Positions 10,356 to 25,494 of a stretch of 64,000 nt of DNA are shown here, one piece after another (position 1 is the first letter of the stretch; each line of letters opens with the position of its first letter). The notes below the pieces were generated by a model that was given only the letters and a program-made list of their open reading frames with translations, did not search any database and was not told the DNA's origin. Source of the DNA: Polyodon spathula (taxonomy: Eukaryota; Chordata; Actinopteri; Acipenseriformes; Polyodontidae); the NCBI RefSeq assembly GCF_017654505.1, contig NC_054536.1:35918970-35982969 (forward strand). The letters run 5' to 3'. A program made the translations under genes and the position numbers.

Positions 10356-13087
10356 GTAACCACAAATTAGTACTTTTAAAACTGCATTAACAACAGACTT
10401 GAAGGATCTCTTGTATAGTGACTTAATACGCATATTTCCCATTATTATTTGCCTGTTTAAAAAGTCTCTGAAGGCCACTTATAGAAGTACTTTAAGCAAT
10501 TATTAGTCAAGTCAAGCAGACAAAGCCGGTTTGTCCAATGCAGTCAGTCATATCAGTGGAAAAGTGGTAGAAACTTGATTTCATCCTCAATAATGGGCCT
10601 GGAATCTCATTTTTACATGTATGTATCTTTGCAGGTGAGCACATTGTTTGAAGAGGAGTCCAGTCAATTCCACTTGGAGGATCAGGCTTCTATAGCGTCT
10701 AGCTCTTTGTCATGCCCCACTGGATCAACTGGCGAGGACCAAGGTGACAAGATGGCTCAGTCAGCTCACCTCATGTCTTTGGGTCTCTGCAGAATCTCAA
10801 GCATCAAAACCCAGTCTTTGATTTCAGAACCCAGCAGAACAGTTCAACAAGCTGACGAGGGCTCTGAAGGACGTCCCAAGAAGAAAAGACTGACTGCTGC
10901 ACATCCAGGCCACCATAAAGGTTCAGATGATCGGGATGGTGGGGTGAGAGGCAGAACTTTTTCCTGCCGACTGTGCAACCTGTATCTGCCATCCAAGCCA
11001 CTGCTGGAGGTGCATCTGAAATGCCATGATGGGGAGCAGGGGTTCAAGTGCATGCATTGTGGTTCCTTCACGGCCGAGTGGACGTGGATGGAGATGCATT
11101 TACAGGACCACAGCAAGAAGCGACGTCCCCACCAGTGCTCTTTCTGCGAGAAGGCCTTCAAGACTCAAAATGCACGGAACGTACATGAAAACAGACACAG
11201 GCGGAAGCCTGGCTTGATTCAGTGTGCCACCTGTCTCACTGTCTATTCTTCAGAACATGAGAGAAATCAGCATCAAGCCTGTCATTACCAAGACACTTTT
11301 AAATGCGTACACTGCACCTACTCGGGTACCTTTTCTAAACATTTTATTCATTGGTTAGTCCACAACGTTTGTGACTCTGGAGAACAGTGTACCAATGTAC
11401 CATTCAAAATTAAGTTTACTAAAAGTGTCTTGAAGTGTCTGTTCTTGTAGGGCTCAGCTTTTAGTATGCTTTGGGTACAGCAGTACACTGTTGCAAAAAA
11501 ATACTTTAAAAAAATATTTGTGTCGCAAACAAAATAATACTAAAATAACACTGATAAATGTTCTTTCTTTATCTATACAGTACCTATAGAAAGTCTACAC
11601 CCCCTTGAACTTTTTTCACATTTTGTTGTGTCAGTGCCTCAGTGTTTCATGTATTTAAGTGAGGATTGTTTTCCACTTATCTACACACTGTACTCCACAC
11701 TGTTAAGAGGAAAAAAGTTTTCATTGAGAAAAAAAAATTATATATTAAAAATACAAAACTGAAAGATCATAATTGGATATGTCTCCAACCCCCTGAGTTA
11801 ATATTTGGTGGAAGCACCTTTGGCAGCAATTACAGCTGTGAGTCTGTTGGGATATACATACCCAGATTTGGCAATATTTGACCATTCTTCTTTACAAAAC
11901 TGTTCAAGCTCTGTCAAGTTCCTTGGGGAGCGTTGATGGACAGCAATCTTCAAGTCATTCCACAAAGTTTCGATTGGATTTAGGTCGGGGCTCTGAATGT
12001 GCCACTCAAGGACATTTACTTTTTTGTTCCTGAGCCACTCCAGTGTAGCTTTGGCTGTGTGCTTTGGGCCGTTGACATGCTGAAAGGTGAACTTCCGTCC
12101 CAGTTTTCCTCAAGGACTTCTTTGTACTTTGCTCCATTCATTTTCCCTTCTATCCTGACAAGTGCCCCAGTCCCTGCCGATGAGAAACATCCCCATAACA
12201 TGATGCTGCCACAACCATGCTTCACGGTAGGGATGGTGTTTTTTGGGTGATGCGCTGTGTTGGGATTGCACCAAACATAACACTTTGCAATTTAGGCCAA
12301 AAAATCTCCGGCGTGTTTTTTGACATACTTCAAACGGGATTCAAAGTGGGCTTTCTTGAGTAATGTCTTCCTTCTTGCCACCCTACCATACAGGCCAGAT
12401 TTGTGGAGTGCTTGGGGTATTGTTGTCACATGCACACTTTGACCAGTCTTGGCCATAAAAGCCTGTAGCTCTTGCAAAGTTGCTACCAGCCTCTTGGTAG
12501 CCTCTCTGATCAGTCTCCTTCTTGCTCTGTTATCCAGTTTGGAGGGATGGGCTGATCTAGGCAGGGTCTTGGTGGTGCCATACACCTTCCACTTCTTAAT
12601 CATCTTGACCGTGCTCCAAGGGATATTCAAGGCCTTTGATATTTTTTTATACCCATCCCCTGATCTGTGCCTTTCAACAACTTTGTCCCGGAGTTCATTT
12701 GAAAGTGCCTTGCTTTGAAATGCACTACCCAGCAGAGGGAACCTACAGGTTTATCCCGACATCATGTGAATCACTACAATTTCACACAGGTGGAGGCCAC
12801 TTAACTTGGTGTGTGATTTTGAAGGTGATTGGTTACACCTGAGCTAGTTTAGGATCGCTATTACAAGGGGGGTGGACACTTATCCAACCAAGCTATTTCA
12901 GTTTTTATTTTTAATTAATTTTCTACAAATTTCTATAATATTTTTTTTCACTTGGAAGTTGTGGGGTAGGATGTGTAGATAAATGAAAACAATTTGAATG
13001 CATTTTAGTTCCAGGCTATAAGGCAACAAAAGGTGAACATTTTGAAAGGGGGTGTAGACTTTCTAAAGGCACTGTGTGTGTGTGTGT

Positions 13088-13156
<69 letters not shown>

Positions 13157-16100
13157 GTCATATTTTACACCCTACAGTATATATGCAGCACTAATGTTTA
13201 GTGTTCTGATATCATTTACTGTTGTCTTGATAATTTAAATTGTGCTGTTGAATTGATACTTTTTTTTTTTTTCTAATATGGATGCTGTAGATAAATCTTG
13301 GAACAAAGTCTACAAGCATCTGTGCACGCAGCATGACCACGGAGGAGAGACACATGTATGCACTGAATGTGACGAGCGGTTCAACAGAAAGTGGGTAAAT
13401 TCGGGACTTTAAAGTGTACACGGTTGCATAACAACTTTGTGTCATCTCTGAATCATCTGAATCCGTAGCTTTTGTATAAAACAAGGCCTGCTCTACTATG
13501 TAGTACCTTCACTGACTTTTCAAAGTGAAAAATATAAGTCAAAAGTTCAGCTGTACAATAATAAGAGTGTAACAAGGGTAGGAACAAACCTTAGGGACTG
13601 CACCTTTAAAATTATGATCATGACACTGATATTGTTCATGTATAAAAAAGTAACCTGCTACAGTAACATTATGTAAAACTGTATAGGAGTAGTTTTTCAT
13701 TGCTGGCCTTTCAAAGATGGGCTAACAAGTTCTGCTGTAGCTTGTTTCCCAATGTTGAATTACTTTTCTTGGGATTCTTGTTTTGAGGGCATTTGTAATA
13801 GGGGAGCTGCAGACTGTGCTGTTAGTCTTGTTTGTGTGGCAAGATGTCACATGTTCTGTCAAAGCCTCGATTGTATTGGTGTATATTGGCTGTATGTTCA
13901 TTAGTGTTCGGTGGCTACCTCACATCAAGTTGAGTGTGTTTCTCACAGACACTATGTGTCTGTCGTACAAAAGAGTTCAAGAGAAAATACACTCTCAGTT
14001 TATTAAAGGTAGCCACCAAATAGTTGTAAAACTATAATAGTCATTAAATCTAAATAAAAAAAAAAACAGACAAAAAGCCGATATTAACATATGTAATCAG
14101 TTCATGTTGATTATGTTGTGGTTTAAACTTCTATTAACTGCATTGGTCTCAAATCTGCCGTTTTAAAATAAACACATGTTATAGCAAATATGTATTTTAG
14201 GTTAAAGGACACTCTCAGTTTCTATGCCTTATTCTTGGATTATCTATTTGCACTTTCACTCCCTGGGCCATTTCATCTCAGCAGTGTCTTCAGGGTCAAA
14301 GCATGTTACTGGCTTAAAGCATGTCAGTCAACAGGGGAAGCAACTGTTTGTTTATTGACAGCAAAGAAGCCAGTGAAGGGGCGGGGACAATTTCACTCTG
14401 CAGGTGAAATGGTACAAGACAGTTTAAGAGCATAGCTTCCTGTGACAGAGTGGCAGGGTGAAAGCGCTGCCTGTGCACGTGTGTATGTGTTGGTGTGGGG
14501 AGTAATGTGTTGACAAGGAGGGGATAAATTTCTCCCTATCAAAACACATGGGAATGTGGCTGCAGCTGTGAATTGAGTAAGTGAGTAAATGATTAATTAA
14601 GGTGCCAGCCACAGGTGTATAAATAGGGTGATCACGGATGTTAGTGAGAATGGTTAGAGTTAATGTTGGTGTTGGAGGGTATGTTTTCATGTGTTCCGTG
14701 CTGTTCTGTCTGTTTGTTTGTGTAGACCTTTTGTTTTGTTCTGTTTAGTGTTTTGTTTATTTGTTTATATAAATGTGCGCATTAGCGCTTGAAACAGCAA
14801 CTTCTGTGTCTGAGTCTCCCTTTCTGGTCGCAACAGCATTGCCAGTGACGCTGTCCTGTCACACTTCCAAACAGAGTTTTCTTTAACTTATTGCAGTGTA
14901 GTAATTGAGTTTCTCAATTAAAATATGTATTTGTGTGCCTTTCAAAACTGCACATTTGAGACCTATAAAATGAATAGATGTGCATGGTGAAGACATTTTA
15001 TGGAGCTATTTTGTTAGCTACAATTACATTTAATACCTCTTTTTTTGCATCCTGGCTCTTTCAACTAGATTTGTAATGAGCCCTAATAAAACCCCTTGGC
15101 ACCACATAACCTAGAAATGTGAATAGCTCCTCTCAGTTCTGTGCTAATGATTATTTTTGAATGATCTGTTTTACATTAATGTTCTTTTTCTTTTGCGGAA
15201 CCCTAAAACCACAGTGTAAACTTTCGCATGTAATGCCCTGCCAAAACGCATCAGTTCTGCCCTGGAAAGACAAGCTTTTTAAAGTGTGAGGCTATGAATT
15301 TACAGCATGTTAATATGAATGAATGTGCCTCATAGTCTTATGGTTTTGGAGACTAGATGCTGAAATCATGGAGACTAAAATCATGCTAGACTACCTTTTA
15401 AAAGTAAGTTTGTGGGTCAAGATCATTTTGTAGAAATTGTCACTGTTGAGGTTTACATTTGTAAATGTGATCTTCCTTTTTTTGCATCAACAGACTAGAT
15501 CTCAAAGAGCACCTGACAAAACACAGCAGCTCCAGACAGTTTGAGTGTCAGCTATGTGGAGAGGGCTTTCAACGCAGGCGTGAAATGGACCATCATCACA
15601 AACAAGCCCATGCCAAGAAGAAGAAGAAGAGATGCCATCCAAAGGCATGTGAGATTAGTACAGTGCGGACAGACAAGGATATATTGGCCAACAGAGGAAA
15701 AACTGAAAAAGGGGTTTCCTGCAACTTATGCAACAGGTATTGTGTGTATTTTAGAAGCTTGGGATACAGTGTCTTTTTTGTTTAGCAATTGCAACACATA
15801 ATTCTATATATTTATTTTAAAAGTGTTGTATGTATTTATTTAATTTAACAATTTTATATAAACTTTTTTTTTATTATTATATTTGAAGTTTCACTGAGCC
15901 CCATTATCAAATCAGAAATGGAGGTTACTACATTACATCTTTTGTTCTGTGCTGCGAATGAGAATTGACAAAGGTGTGGACGACCGCATCAACTAAAATT
16001 ACTGTATAATAAGCAAGAGAGCATCCTGGATAACATGTATTTGTGCCACTTATTATAATCTGGTTTTCTTAAAATTAATTATGATTGCTTTGTTTATCTG

Positions 16101-19100
16101 AAGGCTATTGTTTATTACTTTGCGGTATTTCTCTGCTAATTCCAGTTTCTAGTTTATAATCTTTGAGTGCTGAAGGTAGTTGGCACCATGTATTTCCCAG
16201 ATAAGCAGCAGTAGTAGTAGTAGTAGTAGATGCTATCTGGAAAAAGGCTTGGTTTGTAGTGGGTTATGATTCCCACAAAAGATGAGGTTTGGGGGGTTTA
16301 TCAGTGATACAACAGAGTTCCATTAAAACTACTAAAACAGTTGAAAAGAGGTAGGGAAGTTAGGAGCTACATTTAACAATGATGTCACTATTTAATTACA
16401 CTCCCCATCTCCTAGTTGTGTTGGGGTTTCTATTGTCTGTCTTTTGCTCTGTTCCACTAGATGGCAGAAAAGGACCAATATTGACAGGTTTCCACTGCAC
16501 AGACCTTTTTTTTTTTTTTTTTTTTTTTATCAAACAATTTACTACTGTGTGGTGGCAGTTTTAGATAGCTGTTTGTTTAGCCTATTTCCCTAAAGAAACA
16601 TAAAGCTTGAGGAATTTAAGTTAGGTCCTTCGCAGGTATAAAAGATGAAACTGCAGATTGGATAAACATGTCTGCCAAATAAAAATAATACAAGTACTCC
16701 CAAGCCATATTGTACCAACCAACTGGAAATAGTGCCACCTTGGTAATAAGCGTACTTGAATATCCACTATATTCTATACAAATATATTCAGATTAGCGTG
16801 TTAGCCACAGACATTATTCATGTGAACATTACTTTCTGCAAAGGCAGTGCTATTTCCTTTACCCACATGGGGAACATCTAACAGGTCTTAACTGTCAATT
16901 ATGTTTAACTGTCTTAACTTTTTCAAGTCTGTGGCAAAGTGGTGAGTAGATATAGATGCGTGCAGTGCAGAGTGGATAGAAGACAGACAGACAATGATTT
17001 CCAGGTGCAAGGGTGTTTATTGATTTGATTAACAATGTCCAGAGCCTTATGGCAAACGCCTGTGAATAATAATGATGGAGTGATACAGCGGTGTGTATCA
17101 CTCTGTATTTGTAAATCCCCGGGTTTGACCCATAACCCAAAAGTCCAGTTTTTACACACCAACACTAAACACAAAACACAAACACAGTTCCTAGTGACAG
17201 TGAATAAGTGCTAGTGGTGTATTACAGTTCTCTGTGAAATGCTTTCACTCCAGCTCCAGATCGTGTTACTGGTAGTCTATTAACAAACAGACAACAGTTA
17301 ACAAAACACTAACACACACAAGACATAACGCACGGTTTCACAATACGGCAACACAGACTCCTTGTAGGTTAAAACACTAACCATTTACCAAGGAACAGAT
17401 CACTTCCACTACACCCCTCTATTAATACCCTCGCTCATGACCCCTAGGTTAACGAGAGCATCCACTCCTCCAATCCTCGGATGCCACACCGTCTCCCGTC
17501 TGAGTCATTGAGCTTGGGTGCCGTAGCTCAGCCCCCTTCCTAAACGACGACTTCCACCTACCCTAAGGAATAAATTGTCATGCCGTTTTATTAAGGGAAC
17601 TCTGTTCCTTTTACATAGTGCCCTCACAGGTCGGGAGGGAGACCTAACACCAAGAATCATTCGATCTCTGTCACAGTCTGGCATCAGTGTAAGCTGATCA
17701 GAGAAGAGTAGCAAAGAGCTTTGTCAGATGCCTTCCCTGTTATTTATATTGCTCTTAAGCTAAAATCTAATTTAAACAAGAAAAAGAACCAAGTTCTTGC
17801 AAGAGCACTTGAAAGCAAGTAGCACTATATCATGATACTGTGTGAAGCTGTAATTACAACCACCGCACTGCACAGGGGTTAGAAAGGATCAGCTCATGCC
17901 AAATTCAACAGTTTTCATAATCCTCAGTATGCAGGGTTTCAGTGAGCTGTTTCCTCCTTGCAGGATGGAGCACATCAAGAGAATTTCTAAATTAATCATT
18001 CAAGGGTGAAACAATGACAGGATTAAACATGCATATTCAATGTTAATTGAAGGCACTAAATTAAGTCCTAGCTAGCAGATCAATGCGTTACATCGAAGTG
18101 GTTGGAGCCTGGGAACTAGGAATAAATAAACAAAATATCTCAGCCATTGAATATCAGTGTTACCCCTCAACATGACACTTCACCTCTGAGTGGCTTTGTG
18201 AATGCATGTCCATTTGAAACAAACTATTTGAGGATCTATCCTGGACGCATCCCGTTTTGGATCACTTGAAAGACCAGACGTGACTCATAGTTGGTAACAG
18301 CCTGTGTCTGATTTTGAACTTTGCTTTATGGGAATGATACCTGCCTACGTTGATCAACACTGTAGAAACCCCATAAGGGTTCTAATTACTGAAGAAGTTA
18401 AAACACATACTAGATTGTTATTTAACTATAGCTGGATTTAATCATGTAAATGTCTACATGATTTATATTGTATTAGTAAACTTATAGCTAGCAAACTATG
18501 TTCAGACATTTACAGCTAAAGCTTAAATGAAGCAAAAATAATTCACAAAATGTCACAACATTATATAGAGAAGTTTTATTGTCAAAAATCCCAATGTTCC
18601 AGGTTTGTGCTTTGCACTTTATCAGCTGTTTTTTCATCAGGTAAATCTTTTATGTTCAAACATGTAAATGTTTACTTTGGGTGCTTTTCCCTGAATAATG
18701 AGATGATAAATCTTGGCTATTGATAGACAGAAGTTTTGCAATTTTAATTGCTGCGTTACCTGTTTAACAATGTAGGCAATAATCCTTACACTGCCGGTGC
18801 GCTAAGAGGACATTTTGTCAGGATGTTGACAATGAAAAGAAAAAGTACAGGTATGTTATATAAACAGTTGTAGCAACACTTGGGGACGTGGAACCCTATA
18901 TTTTTCTGTACCCCACTACTTACTCTTTAATAACAGGTTTTTAAAAAAATATTAGTAATGTCAATAATCACATAAAGCTCATTGTTAATTTTAATAATTT
19001 GAGAGACTATTGGAAGTTACCATGAATGTAAACCTCACGTATGAGTTTCTGAGTAGAGCGGGTGTTTTTGTAAAGTACAGTGATGCCCTCTATAATATCC

Positions 19101-22100
19101 ACCACAGTAATTAGCAGTAGTTAATTGACAGTCTTTCAGTAAGTTCCCCTGCCTTTGGCTTGGGGCACATAACCGTTGCTGCTTTGAGATGGTAATCCCT
19201 TATAAAAGTTTACCATAATTAAAAGCATAGCAACATGTAATAAAGCACAGTAAAAGCATGGTAAAGCATACTGTATGTAAGCACTGTAAAGACCTTTGAG
19301 TATGGGAAAGCATTTTGATAAACACAGCAAACAGGTAAACTATGGTAAAGCTGTGAAAACGCAGTGCAAAAACACCATGGGAAACTTTAATAACAGATGA
19401 CTCAGGCCAGCAGCTAACACTGACAAACTTAAATGCTAGAATGTTTCTGATTTCGGCTGCTGTTTGACCAACATGAATAAGGTTCGATGAAAAATTTAAA
19501 TAGACAAAAAAAAATAAAGGGCAATGTAATAAAGCAGAAATAAAGTTCACATTCCAGATCTTCAATGTCACATCTGGGTTTACTATATTATATTAAAGAC
19601 TGGTGTCTTCTGCTGAGGCTCATTACTGTAAAAAAAAAAAAATAAATCAAAAAATATATCCATATTCTCTGGTAATTCCCTTTGTGTCGGGCATTATAAG
19701 GGTGTAGCAGGTGCTGACCAATGTGAAAATGGTTAATGTAACCCTAACTGTAAGGTGTCTGTTCATTAGCAGTGTGTCACCAGCATTAACTCACCTGAAG
19801 GTCGGGGGTTATTCTCCACTAGGTCCATTTACAGAGCAAAGTCTGGGCAAACAATGTAACATGAGCTACAAATGAGCATGACTGAGTCATGTGGACGGGC
19901 TCTGCTTACTGTTAACCTCCTGCTTGTTTCTAAATAGCAGCCCTGACTCAAGAAATACATAACAAGAGTCAGCTGCTAAATTTACACCAAATTAATGCCA
20001 ACACAGGTTTTTTTTTTTTTTTTTTTTATCAAGTTCTATAAGACCCTAGCAGTGGCATCTTTAGAAAGCTCTAATTGAAATTTATGAGGACGAAATGATG
20101 GTTGTGAATTCCATGTTAATTACAGGAGTATCCTTTGAAGCTATAGATATGGCATGCAAGACATAGGGGTAGGTGTACTAAGATGGGCCAGTCACAGCGC
20201 AAACATACCGCAGTTTGCATTTTCGTTGTGACGCTTAACAAAGCGAAAATTTTGTCCTATGTTAAGAAAAAATATGTTAATGAAGACAGCCGCAATATAC
20301 TAATTTAAATATTTGTTGCATCTTCTTAGCAAGATCCCCTAGCATTATACATTGCGAGAGTCGTGTGACATTGTTCAAATAAATAGTGGGAGCTGAGTTG
20401 TGGTTTGCTGCAGCAGAGTGTCCTGGAAGGATAACGTCTATACATGCAAGGGTGCAAGAATCAAAATAACATTGTTTTATAATAAGGTTTTCACTGGACT
20501 GTTTCTTTTTAAATTTTCTTACAGAAATTTCTCCTCTAAATTGGCTTTGCAAAGGCACATGGGAATCCACAGTGGGGTGAAACAGTTTGAGTGCCAAGAC
20601 TGTGAGTACAAGACCAGGCTGAAGGCCTCCCTCATTCAGCACCGACGCATTCATACAGGTAGGGGGCGCAGCTCAGAATGCCATCGCATCAGAATGAGCT
20701 ACAGTTTGTCACAGAATCAAAACATTTCAAACAGCACTAGAAAATGGAAGCCACACTGTAATTGTATACAGAAAAGAGAAGCAGTTAACAGATGCAGATG
20801 TATCATCTTTCCAAATCTGTAAGAAAATGTAAAATAATTGCTGCTTCTGGATATACTGTACAGTGTTTAAATGTAGACATATGTAATGCATAAAATGATA
20901 AAGATGCATTTGTCAAAACATTTCTTTACTTTTGAAGAGAATTTGGGAATCTTCCTATACTACAGCTATGGCATTTGCATCACCTAGGATTTTAGGATTG
21001 AGACATAATTAAAAAATACATATATTTATCTATTTATTAAATCTATAGGCTATACTTTTGTATAAGATCTCATATAATTTAATATATAATTTAAAAGTGT
21101 GAAGAAAGTTCATTGATATTAGAATTTGTTCCTGTATGGCTACTTTTTGAGCTGTAAGCCCTTCTGAGCTGTTTATCTCTGGTTTGGTAACTATTGGGTG
21201 AGGTTTTCCATTCTGAAAAAAAAAAGTGCTAATGACAATATTTAGTAAAGAGCTTTGAGAATCTACACCAGTTAGAGGTTAAACCGTATTGATCTAAGAA
21301 ATTACATAAGAGTTCATGAAGATAATTTATCTGCTTGAAGTACTGCATTAATTCAATTTACTGTAGAATCAGGCTATACCCAGTCAGAAAAGTGGGGATT
21401 AGGGAAGATTAGGCTTAGGTCCTTTTTATTAAGGTATTACATCTCGGTTTTGAAGAAATACATAGAGAAGTCCTATTTCCAAGCCAGCTTAGACCACCAT
21501 TCAGGCATAAAGATACACACTCAATAAGAGCTCTGGAAATTATTCAGCATTGGTGTTCTTTGGGGATACTTTGTTATGTGCTCCATTTCATATCCAACAT
21601 ATGGCAAATATTTAATTATTTTGAAAGCTCAGGATATCCTATGCGGTTAAAAGATGGTTATTTGTATAAACAAACGAGAAACATGCTGGGGGTTTTAATG
21701 GCTGCTCTATGTCTAGTCTGTTCTTTGTGGTGTTTTGAGAAACGTTCTCTGATTAGCAGTCAATTAGTACAAGCTCCAGAAGTTATTTACTTTGTTGATG
21801 AAAATAATAAGATGTGGGAATTGTAGCTGGCGGTTACTCCAGTGTAGTCCTATATCCGTGAAAAAATAAGTTAGTGCATTGGTATATTCATAGAAAACTG
21901 ATGTCATTTTCTTCTGCTATGTTAATTGTGGTCAAACTTGATGATTCAGACTTTAGTCAAAACAGATGTCTACTTGACTTATGCAAAACTAAAATAAATA
22001 GCGGGCCTCATTTTCAAAGTATTACACCAAGTCTTTAATTAACTCCTATTTCTTGAAAGGAGAAAAAAAACATGGAAATGTTACCAGGTGACAAACAAAC

Positions 22101-25100
22101 ACCTGGAGAGTTTTGAAGAGAACTATATAACTTAGACGTTTAACCTCTTAAAAAAAAAAAAAAAGGAGTTAAAGACTGGAGTAAATATGGCCCAGTGTGT
22201 GTTTTAAAATTATGGATATTGGTTTTATTTGAATTGATTTACTATCAAGCTTCCACAATGTGGCACCCTCTTAAAATATAAACTCTTTCCAGATACATAA
22301 TCACATTTGCAGTGATCGCTCATTCATTGCAGATTCATGTTTACACAGTTTTTCTTGGTAATGTATTGAGTGATATTATTAAAACTTGGAGTTACTTGGA
22401 GTTCAAAAAGTCATGACCCAAATTCTGTTGCATTATCTGTGCACAAGCTAGGATGAAGGAAATGGTTTTGTCTCAGGAAATGACAAATAACAAAGTCCTA
22501 TTCTTGTTTATGCAACAGCAACATTGACAAGCTTTCCTCTGTGTTTTTCACACAGTTGGTCTAATGGAAACATTTATTTTGCAATTTTAACAGGAGAGAA
22601 ACCGTTCAAATGTAATCAGTGCCCGTATGCCTCCATAGACGGCAGCTCCTTGCGAAGACATTCCAGGACACACACGAATGAGAAGCCCTACCAGTGTGAG
22701 CATTGCTCATACAGCTGGTAAGCCTGGAGATTTCAATAAAAAACACTGTTCTGCAATTTTTCTATCTAATGCGCATTTGCACCCTTTTGGTGTATCTTGG
22801 TGTGATTTATCAATATATATGTTCCTCCAAAATGGCAAACTGAGTTACCCGTATTTGAGTTTACAAGAATATCATTGAAAAAAAAAAAACAGGTTGAATA
22901 TTAGTAATTGTGATTTTTTTTCAATCAACTGAACACACATTACACCACTACTGTTGCCCCATGCTCCCTAAGCCTTAAAACATTTTATTAAAGACAGATT
23001 AATTTTTTTTTTTTTTTTTTGCAGTAGCATATAAGAAAGTGAGATCAACAGTCTCCAAAGAAGGTGCACTTAAGTTTAACTCTCGTGTAGCTTTGGTGTG
23101 CAATTGTTTTTCAAACAGGTGTCATGGACATTTAAAAGGCGCCCCTTTAAACAGTGGAACAGGTTATAAGGCTGTATGGTTGTGCCCCCATTTGCCCCAT
23201 AATGCCATTCCGCTAGCACTTTCTTTGTTGTTATAAGGTGGAACACTAATAGCATGGACTCGTAATGATGGCTCCCGACTACAGTATTTTATAGGGAGAG
23301 CACTGTATCTGTTACAGTGGCATGGTTTTCGAGGATCTGAGCTGCCTCCTAGGCAATAGCTAGATACAGGAATACAGTAATATCTGATTTGAAATTCAGA
23401 ATGTTCATCCATGATTTCCAGCAGGAGGTAAAAACTGTACTTTTGAAGTGATATAAAAGGTAAAAAGAAGTTGATACTGATGCATTTTATAGTATAGGTT
23501 TTGCAAGCTACAGAAGTTTTGACATTAATTGATCGATATCTCTTGTTTCATATGCAGTGAGTTATTTATAATGAAATCTCCACTCTTTTCTACCAGCAGT
23601 CTTTTTAATAAAACATAGGAGACACCTGCACAGTTTGGAGAGAAATATTTACTTTTTTTTTTGTCTGTAGAGGTTATTTTTATTTACTTTGTCAGCAAAT
23701 TCCTCTGACAAGCATAGTAGGCCTCTGTCACGTCAAGTCTAATGAATACTTTAGCTATTTTTTCCCTTTCATTATAAAGATTTGAAAAACTCTGACATTC
23801 TTTTTTTTCCTGTGATTTTGAGAAGTAAAACAGAATGCCATTTTTGTCTGACACCAGTTTTAATTAGGTGCTACTTTAATTAGCATTTATTTTATTCAGA
23901 TTGTCCCTTTTCATTTAAGTCCAAAGTAGTGGTATGTATATCTGTAGGCATGTCTGTACAACCATGCATAGTATACCTAGAGAACTGCTTAACAAATTGT
24001 GATAAAATGTGGTTACTCAGAATCTGGAATTATCGTTTCTTTACTTGTAGACCATGGTTATCTACTTTTTTTAAAGATATTAATAGCTTTAATATTTGAT
24101 CAACAGCTAGGGTGGGGAATGATTATTACCAATATGCTTGTTTATTCATTAATTTCTTTCCATGTTCTCTTCTTTATCATCATGGCTCTGGTAAAGACAC
24201 GGAACAATTGTACATTTTACCCACGGTTGTTTCATGGAATTTTCTGCTACTGGTTTTTTTTTTTTTTTTTTTTAGCAGTTACAGATTCAAGCCGTGGTGC
24301 TGTCAGATGTGTTCTATCATTATTAAATTACAGGAATCACATTCTTGCAATTTTTTGAATACATCTCCTGGCTGTAGTATTTCATACAAAAAAATGCACT
24401 GCTGCAAAGATGGGTGAATGCATACAAGAGTGTTAGGCAGAATTTCAGGGGATTTATGCCTTTAGAGTTTATAGCAAAACACATGACTTACTTACCCTTG
24501 CTGCCTGCTGTGTTGTATGCATCCCTACAAGATCTCTTTCAGCATATATGAAATCGGGTCCTTAAATAACACTGTCTGTCTAAATTTCACTGAATCTGCT
24601 GGGTCACCCAAATCTTAATCAGAAGTATTTGTAGGGGTAAGCAAGTTCAGTGTTTTGATTGAGAGGCTTCACCTGGTACAGGAATATGCATGCCAACATG
24701 CATAGCTTAGCTGTGTGGCAAAATCAGCAATAGTTCTTGCCTATGATATGGTTAGTCCTGGTTCGTAGCTCAGCAATATATATCATAGCTTTTACTTTAT
24801 TTGATTTTTTTCTTGTGTTTGTCTCATCTAAGTAACAGTCGCTGTGAAAGGGGGTGGGTATCCATTTGGAAAAATAAGAGTGATAACACAGGAGGTTGAT
24901 GTTTATTTACAGTTTACACAAATTTTACTTGTGGTGTAGTGTGCCCGCCACTAAGGTAACAAATGGCAAAATGTTATAAAACAGAACTAAGAAAATAGTT
25001 TGCCCAAAACAATGGCTGAATACCATTCCTAATAAAGAGGAGGTTCTGCTCTAGCAACCTTCTGCACTAACACACATTCTTATACTGATGTGGGATCAAG

Positions 25101-25400
25101 TCCCCTAAGCTAATTTCCTGTACACTAAACACCAAGATCCTGGTGTAGACACAGTGCTCTCCAGTAGTTGGTTTCTTTGTTTTTCTTACCCTGGTTACAC
25201 ACTCAGCCGTGAGGATTTGCAGCCCATTCACCTCCAGGCTTGCAGAGAACCCATTTCCAGCTCCTTTTTATAGCATGTGGCCAGGGCTAATCGATAATCA
25301 ATAAATAAATTAGCAACTGGCCACGTTCCAGTGGCTTTTTGTCATTCTCAATTTGTTCTTATGTTGTAGCAGGGAGGAGATTCTAACCCCTGCCCTGCCA

Positions 25401-25494
<94 letters not shown>

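Noticed and set aside
20163..20330. Harbinger-like end GGGGTAGGTGTACTAAG
   Set aside because: No second inverted end or TWA duplication could be located; left as a remark in the intron entry.
21560..21826. 88-codon open frame in intron 5
   Set aside because: No recognisable motif, and no splice or promoter context.
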